64,000 nucleotides of DNA from Populus alba (GCF_005239225.2 NC_133289.1:7501-71500); one strand, 5' to 3'. Shown: positions 22,767 through 35,160, counted from the stretch's first letter. Program-made: numbers and translations. Notes: generated from the sequence alone by a model not told the origin.

Positions 22767-22948
22767 AAATAATGCCTCAGGTATGACATCCCCATCATAT
22801 TTACTACATAAACATTACAACCAATCCCCATGATTGTTTTTCAAGATGAATGCTCTTAAATAATGCCTCAGATATGACATCCCCATCATATTTACTACAT
22901 AAACATTACAACCAATCCCCATGATTGTTTTTCAAGATGAATGCTCTT
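22767..22948. repeat. Perfect-looking tandem duplication, 2 x 91 bp
   Basis: The block AAATAATGCCTCAG.TATGACA to GATGAATGCTCTT occurs at 22767-22857 and 22858-22948. I see one difference (CAGGTATG versus CAGATATG). It is a recent local duplication in non-coding DNA. Confidence 0.97.
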
Positions 22949-23903
22949 CTATATCATGCAAGTTTTTGTTAGCAATTCACTCCCTAATTCCTATAGGCAG
23001 TTAGGCACCAAGGATATAAAAAGCACAAATATCTTTTATTTCAGCTATATTTTACGAAAAATTGACTGAATATATCCTGTAACTTTAGGGGGGGGGGGGC
23101 TTTATATTTGAAGAACAATTTTTTTTTTCTGTTGATCCTAAAGGGGCAATAGGATTGCCACAACATAGATTGGTGTAGAATAGGAAGAATAGATGCTTTG
23201 GGGGCACAAGAGGAAAGGGAGATAAAAACAAAAGTTTATATATTCTTTCAATGGTTCAAGAGTTCCATAAACAAAAACAAAAAACAATAGGGTCAAATGA
23301 AATATTGGAAATCCAAGTATACTCTAAAGTTTGAATAAGGTTGAGATAGGAGGACTAACGACAGCTATCACAGGCTCAGAGCAAAAGGGGCCTGATATTT
23401 GATGGTCAAAAGTACATTGGGTTGAAAAAACAAAGCTTAAAAGGTTGTGTAAAATGAAAATAGGACTTTGTTTCCCTTTTATAGTTAGAGGAGTTGTCTA
23501 ATCTTTCAACAGGGAGTGCAAAAAACAAATAATATCACAGTATAGTTTGATTATTCTATTCTCATAGGGTAAATACAAGGGGAGTTCAAGACATCGTATA
23601 TGCATGATTGGAAACTTACGCAAAGCAGCATTTTGTTTTCCAGATAATTTAGTGAATTCTAGAAAATCTTCAAAATAATAAAGTGTACAAATGGATATAA
23701 TATCAACCATTTAAGATGTTGCTGAGAGTTCCAAGGAGATACATCAAATCAATAGCTATTTGAATCAATCACTTACTTTTACAAGACGGTTTGACAAAGG
23801 TGGGTGGGAGGGAGGTCGATATTATGGAACATGCGCACAGGCATGGAAAGGTGAGGAACACACCTGGAACTACAAGAAAGGCAAAAACCAAGGTTGAAGT
23901 GCT
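22949..23903. other. Spacer downstream of CWC25
   Basis: Non-coding and AT-rich, with an 11-base G run near 23090-23100. The part adjoining 23904 (23780-23903) is the likely 3' UTR of the minus-strand CWC25 gene. The 70-codon frame at 23498-23710 matches nothing I know. Confidence 0.5.
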
Positions 23904-25990
23904 TCATCGGCGAAAAGCATTACCATCACCCACTTCAGTCCTTCCTTGTGAATAATGTGCACGACGACGGACGCTCTCCTCAATGGTTGAGCTCCCCCCC
24001 TTCTCAGCTCCATACACACTTTTATGAGCAGCATCTAGGAAATTCCTGCCACCCAACATGCTTGTATGAGTAGCTTCTCGTGCATCATCTTCCTCTGCCT
24101 TCCTCAAACGTTTCCATCTTTGCTCCTCATGCAGCTCAGCATCAACTTGCATCTCCCGTAGCTTAGCAAGTCGCTCTTCTTCTGTCAGTTTAGAAGTGAC
24201 ATTTCGGCGTTTATAGTTTGAATCATAGCGAACGGACTCAGAAGAAGCATAAGACCTTGCTTCACGAGAACTGTTTGCATCCCTTCCCTTTCTATCAGCA
24301 TCAAAATCTGTCCTGCCTTCTAATGAATATCTCTCATTCATTGACTTGCCATGATCCTTCCTGTGAGTATCCTTACCATCAATTTTTCCAGCTTTTGGGT
24401 GTGAATACCCACGAGGAGATCGCTCTCTGTATTTTGAACCCCGATAGCTATTCCTTCCTCTCTGGTTTTCTCTTTCACTTAACTCACCATCTGAATCAAC
24501 TTGTGCTTTATAATGATGCTCATCATACTTTGAACTCCTCCTATCACTAGTTTTTCTCCTCTTTTCCCCTTCAACTCTGACATCTTCTGAATCAGATTGT
24601 CGTTTGGAAGATGAATGCTTGTGATCACTAGTCTTTCTCCATCTTTCCCCTTCACCACTGACATTTTCAGAATCAGATTGCAGTTTTGATGAATGCTTGT
24701 GATGCTTTCCTTTACTATGACTGTGCTTCTTTTGGTGTTCCTTTCTATCATGGTTCATATCCTTCTCTTTACTTGCTTCAACCTACAAAAAAGTAATCAT
24801 TGGTTCAGCAAGCGAACAAAACAGGTTATTTGTAATAAAATGTTTGAGATTCTCCAATGATATTGATCTTCTTTCCCCTCAGCATGTAAATAGAAATGTT
24901 TCAGCTAATATTAAAAAAAATAAAAGTATGCATGTCTGATGGGAATGTTGATGTCGCCAGGTTATGAGCCAAGGATACGTCTATGGTACCAGAGGTACTA
25001 CTACCTTGAGATTTAAGTTTAACAGTTGATAGAACTAGCTATTCACCATCAATTTCATATCTAATAACGTATTTTCACAAAACCTAACAGACAGTTTTAC
25101 ATTACAAAATGGGAATGCATGATCAATTACATAGATGGAGAAAACAAAGATAAGGAAGCCATTCATTGAAAATTGTTATTCATCAAAAAAGGAGAAAAAG
25201 GAAAAAAACAGAGAAAGAAGCTTACAGATTTGCGAATCATGGCCATTTGAATGGGGTTGTTCTTGACACGGGCAAGGGCTTCTTGTTCTCGCTGGCGAAT
25301 CAAAAGGAGAGGATCGGAATGAAGTTTCCTCCAAGCGTCATTGGAAGAGTGAGGCTTGTCCTCGAATAAGGCTCCAGGGGCAGACGACTGCTGGGCAGAA
25401 GAGGATGGCGCGTTGTTGTTGTTGCTGCTGCTGGTGGTGCTGCCGGGAATGGATTCTTCAAGAGCCTTGAACGCAACTCCAACCCCCCCTCCGCTGGAAC
25501 TGCCACTGGTCTTGCCAACTGCTAATCCCGAATCATAAAGAAATTCCAACCTTTCCTGCTTCCTGCCACATTTGAATCATCAATTAAGTAATAAGACCCT
25601 AATCCTAATCCTACTAACCCCAGTAGTACGATTGGTTAGTTGGTTGATTTTATTTTAATTGAATTTGAAGAAAAGAAGAGGACCAGCTTGCTGGCACGAT
25701 TGAATAATAATGAATAAGCGATTAATTACCAACCCTAACCCTAGTAGTTTGATTAGTTACTGGAATTGAAGAGAAGAAATGTAAAAAGAAGGAGATTCTT
25801 ACGGGACAAGACCAGCTTGCTCCTGGAGAAGACGAAACTCAGAACGCTCACGCTCATCTTGAATCTGTTTGCGGAGCTCCTCCAACTTCTTCTGTTCGGC
25901 GTCGTGCTTCTGCTCAGCTTTCCACACGTTCTCTATGTTCCTAAGGCTCCCCGTGTGCCATCCCTTCTTGTTCAAAAACTTCAGAGCCAT
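23904..25990 (-). CDS. CWC25: Pre-mRNA-splicing factor CWC25
   Basis: Three coding exons are 25803-25990, 25226-25562 and 23904-24782. They join in frame (188+337+879 nt) to 467 residues. The ATG at 25988-25990 opens MALKFLNKKGWHTGSLRN, the conserved Cir_N/Cwf25 N-terminus, followed by a charged helix (KAEQKHDAEQKKLEELRKQI) and RLEFLYDSGLAVGK. Exon 2 adds a serine/asparagine low-complexity stretch and WRKLHSDPLLLIRQRE. Exon 3 is the hydrophilic RS/HKS-like tail, with LTEEERLAKLREMQ and the conserved end MLGGRNFLDAAHKSVYGAEK. From family knowledge, Cwc25 joins the catalytically activated spliceosome and promotes the first transesterification. It acts in the nucleus. Splice sites are GT-AG. It is divergently arranged with the RABA2 gene, about 1.07 kb apart. 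Confidence 0.95.
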
Positions 25991-26676
25991 CGTCCGGTCA
26001 CAATTTCTCTCTGCAACTCTTCTTCTTGTTCAAAGACACGGGACATGCACAGAATGATTTGTGTGCTACTTCTTCCTTGTTAAATAAATAAAAGAAAAGA
26101 TGCGGCAGAAAACCTGTCTTTATTTATTTTTATGAAGGTGAGACAAAAGCCCAGGCCCAATAACAATAGTTTTATTTAATACGTGTGTTATCTGTGAGCC
26201 ATTGAATTTGTTGAACCCAATACATACATACATACATACATACATACCCTCTGTGTGTTTAATAAAAGAGCTCAGTAATACGATTCTCCCTCCGGCCTCC
26301 ACCAAATCCGAATAAATAAATGGGCGTGGAAATCACTAAAAGGCCACTGCCTGCCTCCGCCAGTGTCAGCCAGGCTGCCATCGCCACCCATCTCACACCA
26401 TTATTGTTATTTGACCTCCTTTTCTTTTCTTTTCATTTGTCACCACCATCCTGTCCTTTTTCCCCCTAAATACTAACAATAACAATAACAAACGGCACGT
26501 CGCTTACACGTTCGAAGTAGTAGAGACAGACATAGAGCATTACATTTTATTTTAGTTTCCTAAATAAAAAAAATGGTCTCCCAAAAAAAACCTTGTATTT
26601 ATGGGGCCGTTTCAAACCCTTTTCTCCTCCCCTCCCCGTCCTTGTTTTTTCCGCTCTCTCCCAATTCTTCTACTTC

Positions 26677-26731
<55 letters not shown>

Positions 26732-27063
26732 ATTTTTTACAGAAAATTCCGTCGAAATTATATAAAAAGAAAAGGTTGCTGCGCAAGTATATATACTCCA
26801 CATACATAAATTCATAATAAAAGGGAGGACATTTCTCTTCTCGATCGATTGCCCTCCTCATTCAGAGGGTGAGTTGTTTTTAATCTTTCTTTCGGGATAG
26901 ATAGATAGATAGATCTGTTTGTTTTTGTTTTGTTTTGTATGATTGATTGACTGATTATATGATGTAAGACTGAAGAAGTGAATTTGGTTGTTGGATCTGG
27001 CAGGTTAGAGAGATCTGAGGAGAGAGTATTGGTGCTACTATTATTAAAATAAAGAAGAAAAAA
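25991..27063. promoter_or_regulatory. Divergent intergenic region between CWC25 and RABA2
   Basis: Both promoters must lie in this 1.07 kb. It contains a (CATA)n tract (26217-26247) and an (AT)n microsatellite (26681-26730). A TATA-like AGTATATATACTC lies at about 26785-26798, suitably placed for a RABA2 transcript starting near 26820. The RABA2 leader appears to contain an intron, from AGAGG|GTGAGT (26869) to GGCAG (27003). The start of CWC25 transcription is not obvious. Short open frames across the AT repeat are artefacts. Confidence 0.6.
26681..26730. repeat. (AT)n microsatellite
   Basis: About 23 uninterrupted AT units lie upstream of the RABA2 transcript. Frames predicted across it (repeats of Ile-Tyr) are artefacts. 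Confidence 0.97.
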
Positions 27064-28380
27064 ATGGCTCATAGAGTAGATCATGAGTATGATTATCTGT
27101 TTAAGATCGTGCTGATCGGGGACTCTGGTGTTGGCAAATCCAATATTCTTTCCAGGTTTACCAGAAATGAATTCTGCCTGGAATCCAAGTCCACCATCGG
27201 TGTTGAGTTTGCCACCAGAACTCTCCAAGTATTTTCCTTTCCTCTTTTCCTATCCTCTGCTCCCAATTATTTCTTCATTTTCTTTTATTATTCATTTCAT
27301 AAATACATATTACTGTATTTTGTTTTATTTTTTTACAAAAACAGAAAAGGCACAGACATGACTCATATCTTGAGGTTTTCTGTTTTTATTTTTTTGTATG
27401 TATTGTTTCGCTTTTTGATTGATTGCTTTTGCTATTATTCTTTCTTTCCATCCATTTGTTAGTCATATGTTATCTTATCTATTCATGCTAATAGTTTCAT
27501 TGTTTGCTCTTCCAAACCCAAAACTATTAACGACGATCCCATCCCCGTTTGATACTTAGTTTGTGATGCTCGTCCTTGTTGGATTCCTATTTCCTATTAG
27601 GTACAATACATTAAGTTATTCTAGTTCCCTTCCTTCCGCTTGTTTGATGATGATGAAATGGAACCTTGCACAAAACTATTTGCTCACCATACCATTACAA
27701 CTCAAAGCTCCCTCTTTTGTAGTCCATTCAATATCTGCTGTTTACACTTTGTGTCTAAGCCTCTTTATATGATTTAAGCTTCTAAATCTTTTGTATGCTA
27801 TCGGGGCATTTAATTAACTGATGTTCGTTGCCTCCAATCAAACACTAAAACAGCTAGCTGATCATTATTTTATTTTATTTTCCCTTTGGTGAAGGTGGAT
27901 GGGAAGACGGTAAAGGCACAGATTTGGGATACAGCAGGTCAGGAGCGGTACCGAGCTATCACTAGTGCTTATTATAGAGGAGCTGTTGGTGCTTTTCTTG
28001 TTTATGACATAACCAAGAGGCAGACTTTTGACAATGTCCAGAGATGGCTTCGTGAATTAAGAGACCATGCAGACTCAAACATTGTTATCATGATGGCTGG
28101 AAACAAGTCTGACTTGAATCATCTCAGGGCTGTTCAAGAGGAGGATGGTCATGCCTTGGCTGAGAAGGAAGGTCTCTCATTTCTTGAGACATCAGCTCTA
28201 GAAGCCACCAATATTGAGAAGGCGTTCCAAACCATTTTGACAGAGATCTATCATATTATTAGCAAGAAGACATTAGCAGCTCAGGAAGCAGCTGCCAATT
28301 CTACAGTTCCTGGTCAAGGAACCACTATCAATGTTGCTGATGCCTCGGGGAACACGAAGAAAGGTTGCTGTTCCACTTAA
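27064..28380 (+). CDS. RABA2: RABA2-type Rab GTPase
   Basis: Two coding exons, 27064-27228 and 27895-28380, give 216 residues, the normal length for a plant RABA (Rab11-like) protein. GTP-binding motifs are complete: P-loop GDSGVGKS (19-26), switch I threonine 44 in STIGVEF, DTAGQ (67-71), NKSD (125-128) and TSA (154-156). The C-terminus KKGCCST carries the two cysteines that Rab geranylgeranyl transferase modifies. The N-terminus [16 protein letters not shown], the sequence [19 protein letters not shown] and the tail QEAAANS resemble Arabidopsis RABA2c/d as I recall. RABA2 proteins act at the trans-Golgi/early endosome and direct vesicles to the growing cell plate. The intron after codon 55 is at the usual RABA position. 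Phe89 stands where most relatives have Leu, which is probably harmless. Confidence 0.95.
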
Positions 28381-29034
28381 AGCCATACTTGAAGCTAGCA
28401 AGAAACCGTATTTCATGATTTTTTTTTTTTTTTCCTTTTTGAAGTTTTGGCTGAGAGAGGGAGACATGTAGTTTGCTCTTTACCTGATTGAGCTTGTGCA
28501 ATTGGAAAACGGTATTGTTAGAAGTTTCAGGGTGGTTTGCTCTTTATGTTTATTACTTGTATGTTACCTTTCAAACTGGAAGCGTGGAACTGACTGATAG
28601 CTGGGATTTTAGAGTACTGGGAGGAAGAGTTGTGTACATCATTTAATGAGCACTTATATTGCTGAGAAAACTGTCTTGCAATTCATGCGTGCATTGTCTG
28701 AATTTGTCCCAGATAATTCAGTTCTGCTGTGGTTTAACTGCCCAGTGACTACATAATATACACGTCATAAATTGCCATGACAAAACTCTCCGATTGGTGA
28801 TTTTTTTACAGTTTAATATTGCTTGCTATGGTGGTACATACAATACCACAAAAAAAAAAAAAAAAAAAAAAAAAAGACTTACTCTTTGTATGTATATTGT
28901 AAATGCAAAGGCACAAACAATATGGCCCCAAAAAAGCTCATTTGAGGCAGAATCGGGGAGACATTCATGAGATGATTCTACTTATCTACTCCATCCATGC
29001 TTCATGTATGTAGAAACAAATAATACGGAGTCCA
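28381..29034. other. RABA2 3' UTR and tail-to-tail spacer with QWRF gene
   Basis: The sequence after the RABA2 stop is 3' UTR-like. A 26-base A run lies at about 28850-28875. The minus-strand QWRF gene ends at 29035, so the two genes converge here. No other gene was seen. Confidence 0.6.
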
Positions 29035-31528
29035 TTATTGCTCCTCTCCCTGTTGTTGATTGTGACGGCTCTGATAGAACTGAATTAGCTGCCCTCGCAA
29101 GCTGCATTCCTTTACCTGAAATCAGGCCCACCATTTTATCAATACCGTCATTTAGCGGTTAAAATAACAGGGGCATCCGAAACATGGTAGTTAATTAGGA
29201 GGTGAACATTTTTCTTTCTTCTTATCCAAGTGGTTGATGAGCTCAGGGAATGGGCACAGAATACAATAAGATATCAGTAGTATAATTAATTATGAACAGA
29301 ATTATGGTGTAGCAGACCTGTGAATTATATGTCATTGACAGCAGATCCCCACATTCTTCAATAAGACCTCTTTCTCCTCCAGTCACCCTAGCTACTTCTG
29401 AGATCAAATGTTCTGTTTCTTCAGCCTGCATCAAGAAATGTTCAAAAGAATCATTCATGATGGGTTGGAGGATAAGAAATGGAGGCAAATTTAATTTTGG
29501 TTGAGGTAAGGATTATAGCTTGTGACACGATTTTGGCATATTAGACATGGGGGTGACAGAAGAGAGGGCAATTCTGTTTGGAAAAAGAAGGTTGGTTGGC
29601 CCACCTTTTGAGTACCATCAAGCATTCTTTTTATCCACCTTTTGAGTCTAATTAACTAACTCTTCAGATTTTGTAGCAAACACGGGACCCTGGTCTTTCT
29701 AACACTATGCCCTTATGCCGCATTGTTTTCCTTTGTAGGACACAGTTAGGCTGGTCTCAAACAACCTTCCTCCTTTGAAAACTTTTCTCCATCGGTTCTC
29801 CTACCCGTGTGGTTGGCGTATATAGTTTATGGCTAGATGTTTCTTCAATTCCCAACAGAAGTACTTCCATTCATTGATTATTAGAGAAAAATGTGGGAAA
29901 ATCCACCTCACCTTTGGCATAAGGCTTTCAATGTGAAAAGCTACTGTGTCCATCAATTTTGCTGCAGAGTTCAATGCCTCCCCTACCTCCCTAATATCAG
30001 CCTACAATGGACATCCATATCGTTGTCAGCGTACAGCACACAAGAATGATAAAACCCTGAAAGTGACGAAAGGAAAAGAGTAAAACATACTCTAGCATTT
30101 CCACTGATTGGAACTTGAAGTGAGGCATTCAACAAAGCTTGAATTGCTTCTGACAGGGATACTGAATAATCCTTTTCAAAAGCTGACCATTCATCCAGAT
30201 ATGGCATCTATAAAATTGATTCCATTAGAACAACAAATAGCACTATATATTGTTGCTGTAAACTATTACATGTTACTGTAGATTGTTTGGTCACAATAGA
30301 GATGCCTGAATGCAAAACACACAAGTTAAACGCATCAACCAGGTGAGATACAGGCAATTTGTTTTTTTATTGTTATATATTATTATAGTTCTGGGGCAAA
30401 AGTTGATGAAGAAGAGGGAAAAAAAACTGTAGAATTCAATAGATACAATAAAAAAGAATGTGTGTGTGTGTCAGCAGCAGCAGCCTTACTTGAGCTTCAA
30501 CGATGGTCCATATAAGTTCGGTTCTCTGCAGAAGGCCAAGCTCAACGCGTTTTCTTTTCACTGAGTTGTATAATTCTGCTATCTTGACACCAAGGGAATA
30601 CAGGTTTCTCTACGAAAGAGAAGAGAGGACTAATCACTTTTGAGATTGGAATTGAACAATATAGCAAATATTAAGGAATGAGATAGTATAGTACCTCAGT
30701 TTCGCTTGTCTGAGCTTGAGTGGAAGCCTGTGCTTTTGCGTTGACAAATCTCCACTGCAGGTAGTGGTTGTGCAGCAGCTTGAGAGATTGCACATCTTCT
30801 TGGTGACTAGAAACTTTCTTTGTTTTTCTAGAAGCATCAATAGGGATCTTGGAGCAAGGGCCCACTGGAGGCAGCTTTGCAGATTTGAGTGAATGAAACA
30901 AGGAGGGATCGCAGCTGCTTGTAGATCGCTGTAAATTGAGAGAACGGGAGCGAGGGGAAGCACACGGATTGTTATTATTATTAAGCCTGTTGAGATTTCT
31001 CTCCGCTAGAAATCTAGTATCAGTATCGCCGAGGAGATCAGAAAGAGAGCTTCTGACATCATTATTGATGTTGTGATGATCCGAAGAGTAATCAGTGGAA
31101 ATGGAGATCCCAGTGGATTGCAACAGCTTCGCAGCAGCCGATGAGATGTTGATGTTGGAGGTGGAACGTTTATGCATCAATAGTAATTTAGAGTAAGATG
31201 ATGTGTTGATGGGGTTGATTGTAGGGGTATCGGGCCTGTGACTATGGGTATGGGATCTTGGTTCGTTCTCCTTGGAAAGCTTGACCACAGCACGCTGATG
31301 ATGTTGTTGTTGTTTTCGCTGCGGGCTGCAGTCGGCGTCCAATTCCTGGCTGCGGCGCTGCCTTTGCACGGAGCTGGAGCGCTGTTTATTGGACGGAAGA
31401 GGGGAAAGACAGGAGGAGGGAGAAGCAATTGGAGACATGAACCTGGAACTGACCTCCCTCACCCTCGGCCTCCGAGGAGGAGGATTTGGGGGATTCGGGC
31501 CTAGGGTTGCCTGCTCTTGCTTCATCAT
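29035..31528 (-). CDS. QWRF motif (DUF566) microtubule-associated protein
   Basis: Six coding exons are 30695-31528, 30490-30609, 30091-30207, 29912-30001, 29318-29425 and 29035-29115. They join in frame to 449 residues. The ATG at 31526-31528 is preferred to the GTG just before it. Exon 1 encodes a basic, serine- and proline-rich region (RRPRVREVSSRFMSP) typical of the family's microtubule-binding half. Residues 258-261 are the namesake QWRF in LQWRFVNAKAQ. The remaining exons give the helical C-terminal domain, with RVELGLLQRTELIWTIVEAQ and MPYLDEWSAFEKDYS. Relatives include the QWRF, EDE1 and augmin subunit 8 proteins, which bind spindle and cortical microtubules. The short length suggests a QWRF7/9-like member, but the exact orthologue is uncertain. 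All introns are GT-AG. Confidence 0.9.
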
Positions 31529-32730
31529 CACCGATTATTCATTCATCTGCTCTCACATTTGCGATTATTTGATTTTATCTCAAAATATCCTCCAGACTAG
31601 ACCGTCAATCGACTTCTGCAATCCGTATCTGTGCGTGAGAGGTACAAGACAGAAGATATCCGATCTGGCTGTGTTTAGGGCTGCTCCGCGATGCGAGAGA
31701 AAAAAAAAAAAAAAAAAAAAAAAAAAACTAGCCGTTGCTGAAACCAAGCTAAGGCTAACGGTTCTATTTTCGAAAAAGCAGCATCTCATTAGGGGAAAAA
31801 AAATACTAAAAACTCATTAAACTGGAAAAAAAAACTCATCAGTATAACATGTTTAAAGAGTCCATTCATGTAGCATTAATTTTTAAGATTCACTACAAAA
31901 CATAAATTTTAATTCCATAAATATAAAATCTTATTTCTCTGAATATATATTTCTACATCAAATACAGTTATACCTAAATATATACAATAAAAAGATATTA
32001 TTCTACCAGAAAATTGGATCCTTAAAAGTGTTACCCAACCTAAACATTTGAAACTACCATAATTAAATATTCAACTTGAACAAACAACCCGGTATGGTAA
32101 TGATAAAGTTAAACTATTCTTCCATAAACATTCAGCTAGTTCTAGATTCTTAATGAATTTTCTACATCTAGTACAATAAATCTTAAAAGAATTTCTGAAA
32201 TTTCCTCAGTTATAAATATACTTTACCACACAAACTCATCTAAAAAATTAACCTTTGATATTCCTAGCACTAGTTTCCAAAATGTTGATTATACCACAAA
32301 TATACTTAAACCATTATATACAAACATTAATCAATTTTCTCTACCAATCTCCCCAACATTCTCATCTGTAATCGAAAACATATAAAATGAACTAAATGTT
32401 AAACAAATTTTATTATAAAATACAAAATATTTTATCGATGATTTTTATAGTACCTGTAACTCTTAAAAGAGATCTTGATTCTTTAAGACTTTCAGCTTAA
32501 ATATTGTTGCATCACATAAAGTCCAAATTTTGTTCTCTGAGTGGTTCGAATCATTTTATATATTTAAACACCATATTGCATATTCATTTTCAAAGCATGC
32601 ATGTCCTATAACATCTAGAAATAAAACTCTTGTTTGAAAACTTATTAGGGGTACTTTTATTAAGTCTGAACATCCATCCTTAAAAAATCTCAAAATTTCT
32701 TATAATAGTCAAACTGTAGATGTTACCCCT
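31529..32730. other. QWRF promoter side and start of viral-relic-like AT-rich DNA
   Basis: The first 300 bp (31529-31830) contain the QWRF leader/promoter on the minus strand and a 28-base A run (about 31700-31727). From about 31850 the sequence is C-poor, A-rich on the plus strand and full of stops. Short protein-like stretches (for example near 32190-32350) have the same composition as the pararetrovirus relic downstream, and may be its more decayed 5' part. No domain could be assigned. Confidence 0.45.
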
Positions 32731-34600
32731 TACAAAAACTCAAGTGAAGATATTACCATACACACCAAACACATTATCAAACAAAAGAGCTTCACCAACA
32801 CCAACCTCAATACCATAGAAAAACAATTGTCTATAATAGATAAACAAATCCCAAAAACTATTGTTTCTCTAGTTGAAACTATAAAATATGTAAACCAAAA
32901 GCTAAAAACCTAGTATTGAAACCATACCAAATTACAAGAACTAGCCAAACTCAATTCCAAAACAACAAAATTGACTTTCTTAAAGCCATTAAAGATCACC
33001 TTAACCACCTTGAAGCTTCGTCATCCACCTTGATTGCTCTTGACACTTTATAAGTTAGTAATAATCTCCAAATCTTCACAAGCCACATAAACGCTATTCA
33101 AAATTATCAAACTCATACCACTGATAAATAAGCCTTTCATGAAGAAACTCTTGAAATTAATAAACTTGTTTGGAGAAATCATACTCCTAAAACAATCATT
33201 GCCCTTGATATAACCCTCTATAATGAACTAGCTATTTCAAACCAACAAAGATTCAACGCTTTTTCTCTCTATGAATGAGACATAGACGAAATATCCGAAT
33301 ACAATATCCTAAACACCTTTCAATAAATGACTATAGCTATCAATACCTATAAAACTTAAACTGAAACTTCAGATAAAGCTATAGTTGAATTTCTTATAGT
33401 TGGTTTTTTTGGTTAGTTAAAAGGATGGTAGGATTATCATCTTACTGAAAGCCAACACCTTGAAATCCTTAACTCCATCCAAATAACTGAAGACCAAATA
33501 CATATTATTGACTCTAATGGAAACACAATCCAAGATGCAATTTCAACCCTCATTTTAACAATTTTCCTTCATTTAGTAGCAAATCCTTTACTTCTCAAAG
33601 ATAAAAATGTTGAACTTCTTTCCAATCTTGGATGCAAAAAACTCAGTGAGTTTCAATGGTATAAAAACATTTTCATTACTCATGTCATGCTTCGAGAAGA
33701 TTCAAACCAATCTTTTTAGAAGAAAAAAAAAGTCCTTACTAGTTTGCCAACCCTTCTAAGAGAAAAATTCAGGAACAAAATTAAAGACATTTTTATCTCT
33801 AAAACAATCTTTTATGATCAGTTAACATATGGCAAGCTTGTCACTTTACCTAAAAAAAAGGTCTTAAAATTTGTCAAGAGCTTAAACTTCAAAAACACAT
33901 TAAGTGGGAAATGAGAAGAACTAGACAGGAACTAGGAAGTTTTTGTCAATAGTTTAACCTATTCCTACCAAAGTTAACTTGTAATGGTTCATGCTTCAAA
34001 TCTACCACCTTAAAGCCCAACAAACCACTTAACAAAAGATCAACCAATAAATACAAATGTTTCTATAGTAAAATTAAGTCAAACTACAAAAAAACCACTA
34101 CAAAGCCCACAAAACCTTTTCAATCAATGCCAAAACCCAAGCCTAAAATTGATCTACAAAACATTACATGTTACAAATATAGCTAGAATGGTCATACCTT
34201 TATATTTTTTCGAATCAACACAAAGTTATATGAAATACAATTAGAAGAAGAAGGCATTCACCATATCCAAAACCTCTTGGTTAAAGCATTTGAGATTGAA
34301 TCCAGGTCGTCAGACATTTATAAAGAATCCTTCCAAATATATGAGTTAATAACATCTAACTTTGGCTCAAACATATCAAACAATAACACTTTAAAAAAAA
34401 AAATGTCTTAACCCAATACCAAGAATTGATTCTTAAAGCTATTAAAAGACTTAATGATACTTAATAATAATAATAATAAACTATATGGATAAACTTATGA
34501 GTTCCTTTGATAACTTAAAGACACCATAACATGTTTAAAGACAATCATTATTGTCATCTACCAGTACAAATGCCTATGACATTACCAACATTCTTAACAA

Positions 34601-34604
<4 letters not shown>

Positions 34605-34655
<51 letters not shown>
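34605..34655. repeat. (TG)n microsatellite
   Basis: An uninterrupted run of about 25 TG units lies within the pararetrovirus relic. It is likely polymorphic in length between individuals. Confidence 0.97.
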
Positions 34656-34656
<1 letters not shown>

Positions 34657-34917
34657 CTATTGACTAAACTATAAAATCTTAAACAAGCCCAACAAAAAAA
34701 CTTCTATTTTACAACAGCTTCTTATGAAGTTAGAAAGCCAGTTTGATTCTAAACCAGGATGAGAAGATCAAACCCTAGATAATCATGCATTGCATCATGC
34801 ATTATCAAATACTAAGCACGTTCTTGAATATTTTCAACAAGTTTTAACTCGAATTACTTCAAAGAAGTATATCATTAAAATTCATTAATCTTTTCAAATG
34901 ATTGTAAAATAGACAGT

Positions 34918-35159
34918 GTTGTCTTGTTTAATACAGGTGCGGATTTGAATTATATTAAAAAAGAAATACTTTTAAAAGAATTTTTACAAAGTACTTCTGA
35001 AAAACTTTTTGCAGCAAATAATATCAAATTGGTTATTGAATACAAAACTAAAGCATCAGTTTTTAATAACGGGTTTTATCTAAAAAATAATTTTATTACT
35101 AATGATATTAATCATATTGTTATTCTTGTCATTCTTTTTATTGACATGATTACTCCTTA
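34918..35159 (+). pseudogene. Aspartic protease remnant of the pararetrovirus
   Basis: A 78-codon open stretch reads FNTGADLNYI at the active-site loop, where functional enzymes have D-T-G-A. The first residue is asparagine (AAT at 34930-34932), so the catalytic aspartate is lost. The frame ends in the position where a caulimovirid protease meets reverse transcriptase, but the sequence then stops and no RT follows. It matches caulimovirid proteases better than Ty3/Gypsy ones by its downstream wording (KLFAANNIKLVIEYKTK). Confidence 0.7.
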
Positions 35160-35160
35160 A

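Larger units (their letters stand above)
32731..35160 (+). mobile_element. Relic of an endogenous plant pararetrovirus (Caulimoviridae)
   Basis: Broken plus-strand frames line up in caulimovirid order. A coiled-coil-like stretch comes first (32740-32920), then a capsid-like region (about 33270-33700) with the conserved LKGWWDYHLT block. A CCHC zinc-knuckle remnant follows at about 34169-34215, with two cysteines lost, and an aspartic-protease remnant at 34918-35159. Many stops and frameshifts interrupt every part. The reverse transcriptase/RNase H and a clear movement protein are absent, and no LTRs flank it. The genus looks petuvirus- or florendovirus-like from memory only. It is a dead integrated fragment. 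A 51-bp (TG)n microsatellite has arisen inside it (34605-34655). Confidence 0.75.

Noticed and set aside
24218..24550. A 110-codon plus-strand frame
   Set aside because: It is antisense to CWC25 exon 3 and has a histidine/serine-rich composition caused by the lysine/arginine-rich sense strand.
26573..26861. Ile-Tyr repeat peptides across the AT microsatellite
   Set aside because: They are translations of (AT)n on both strands in the promoter region.
31389..31820. A 143-codon plus-strand frame
   Set aside because: It is antisense to the first QWRF exon and runs through a 28-base A tract.
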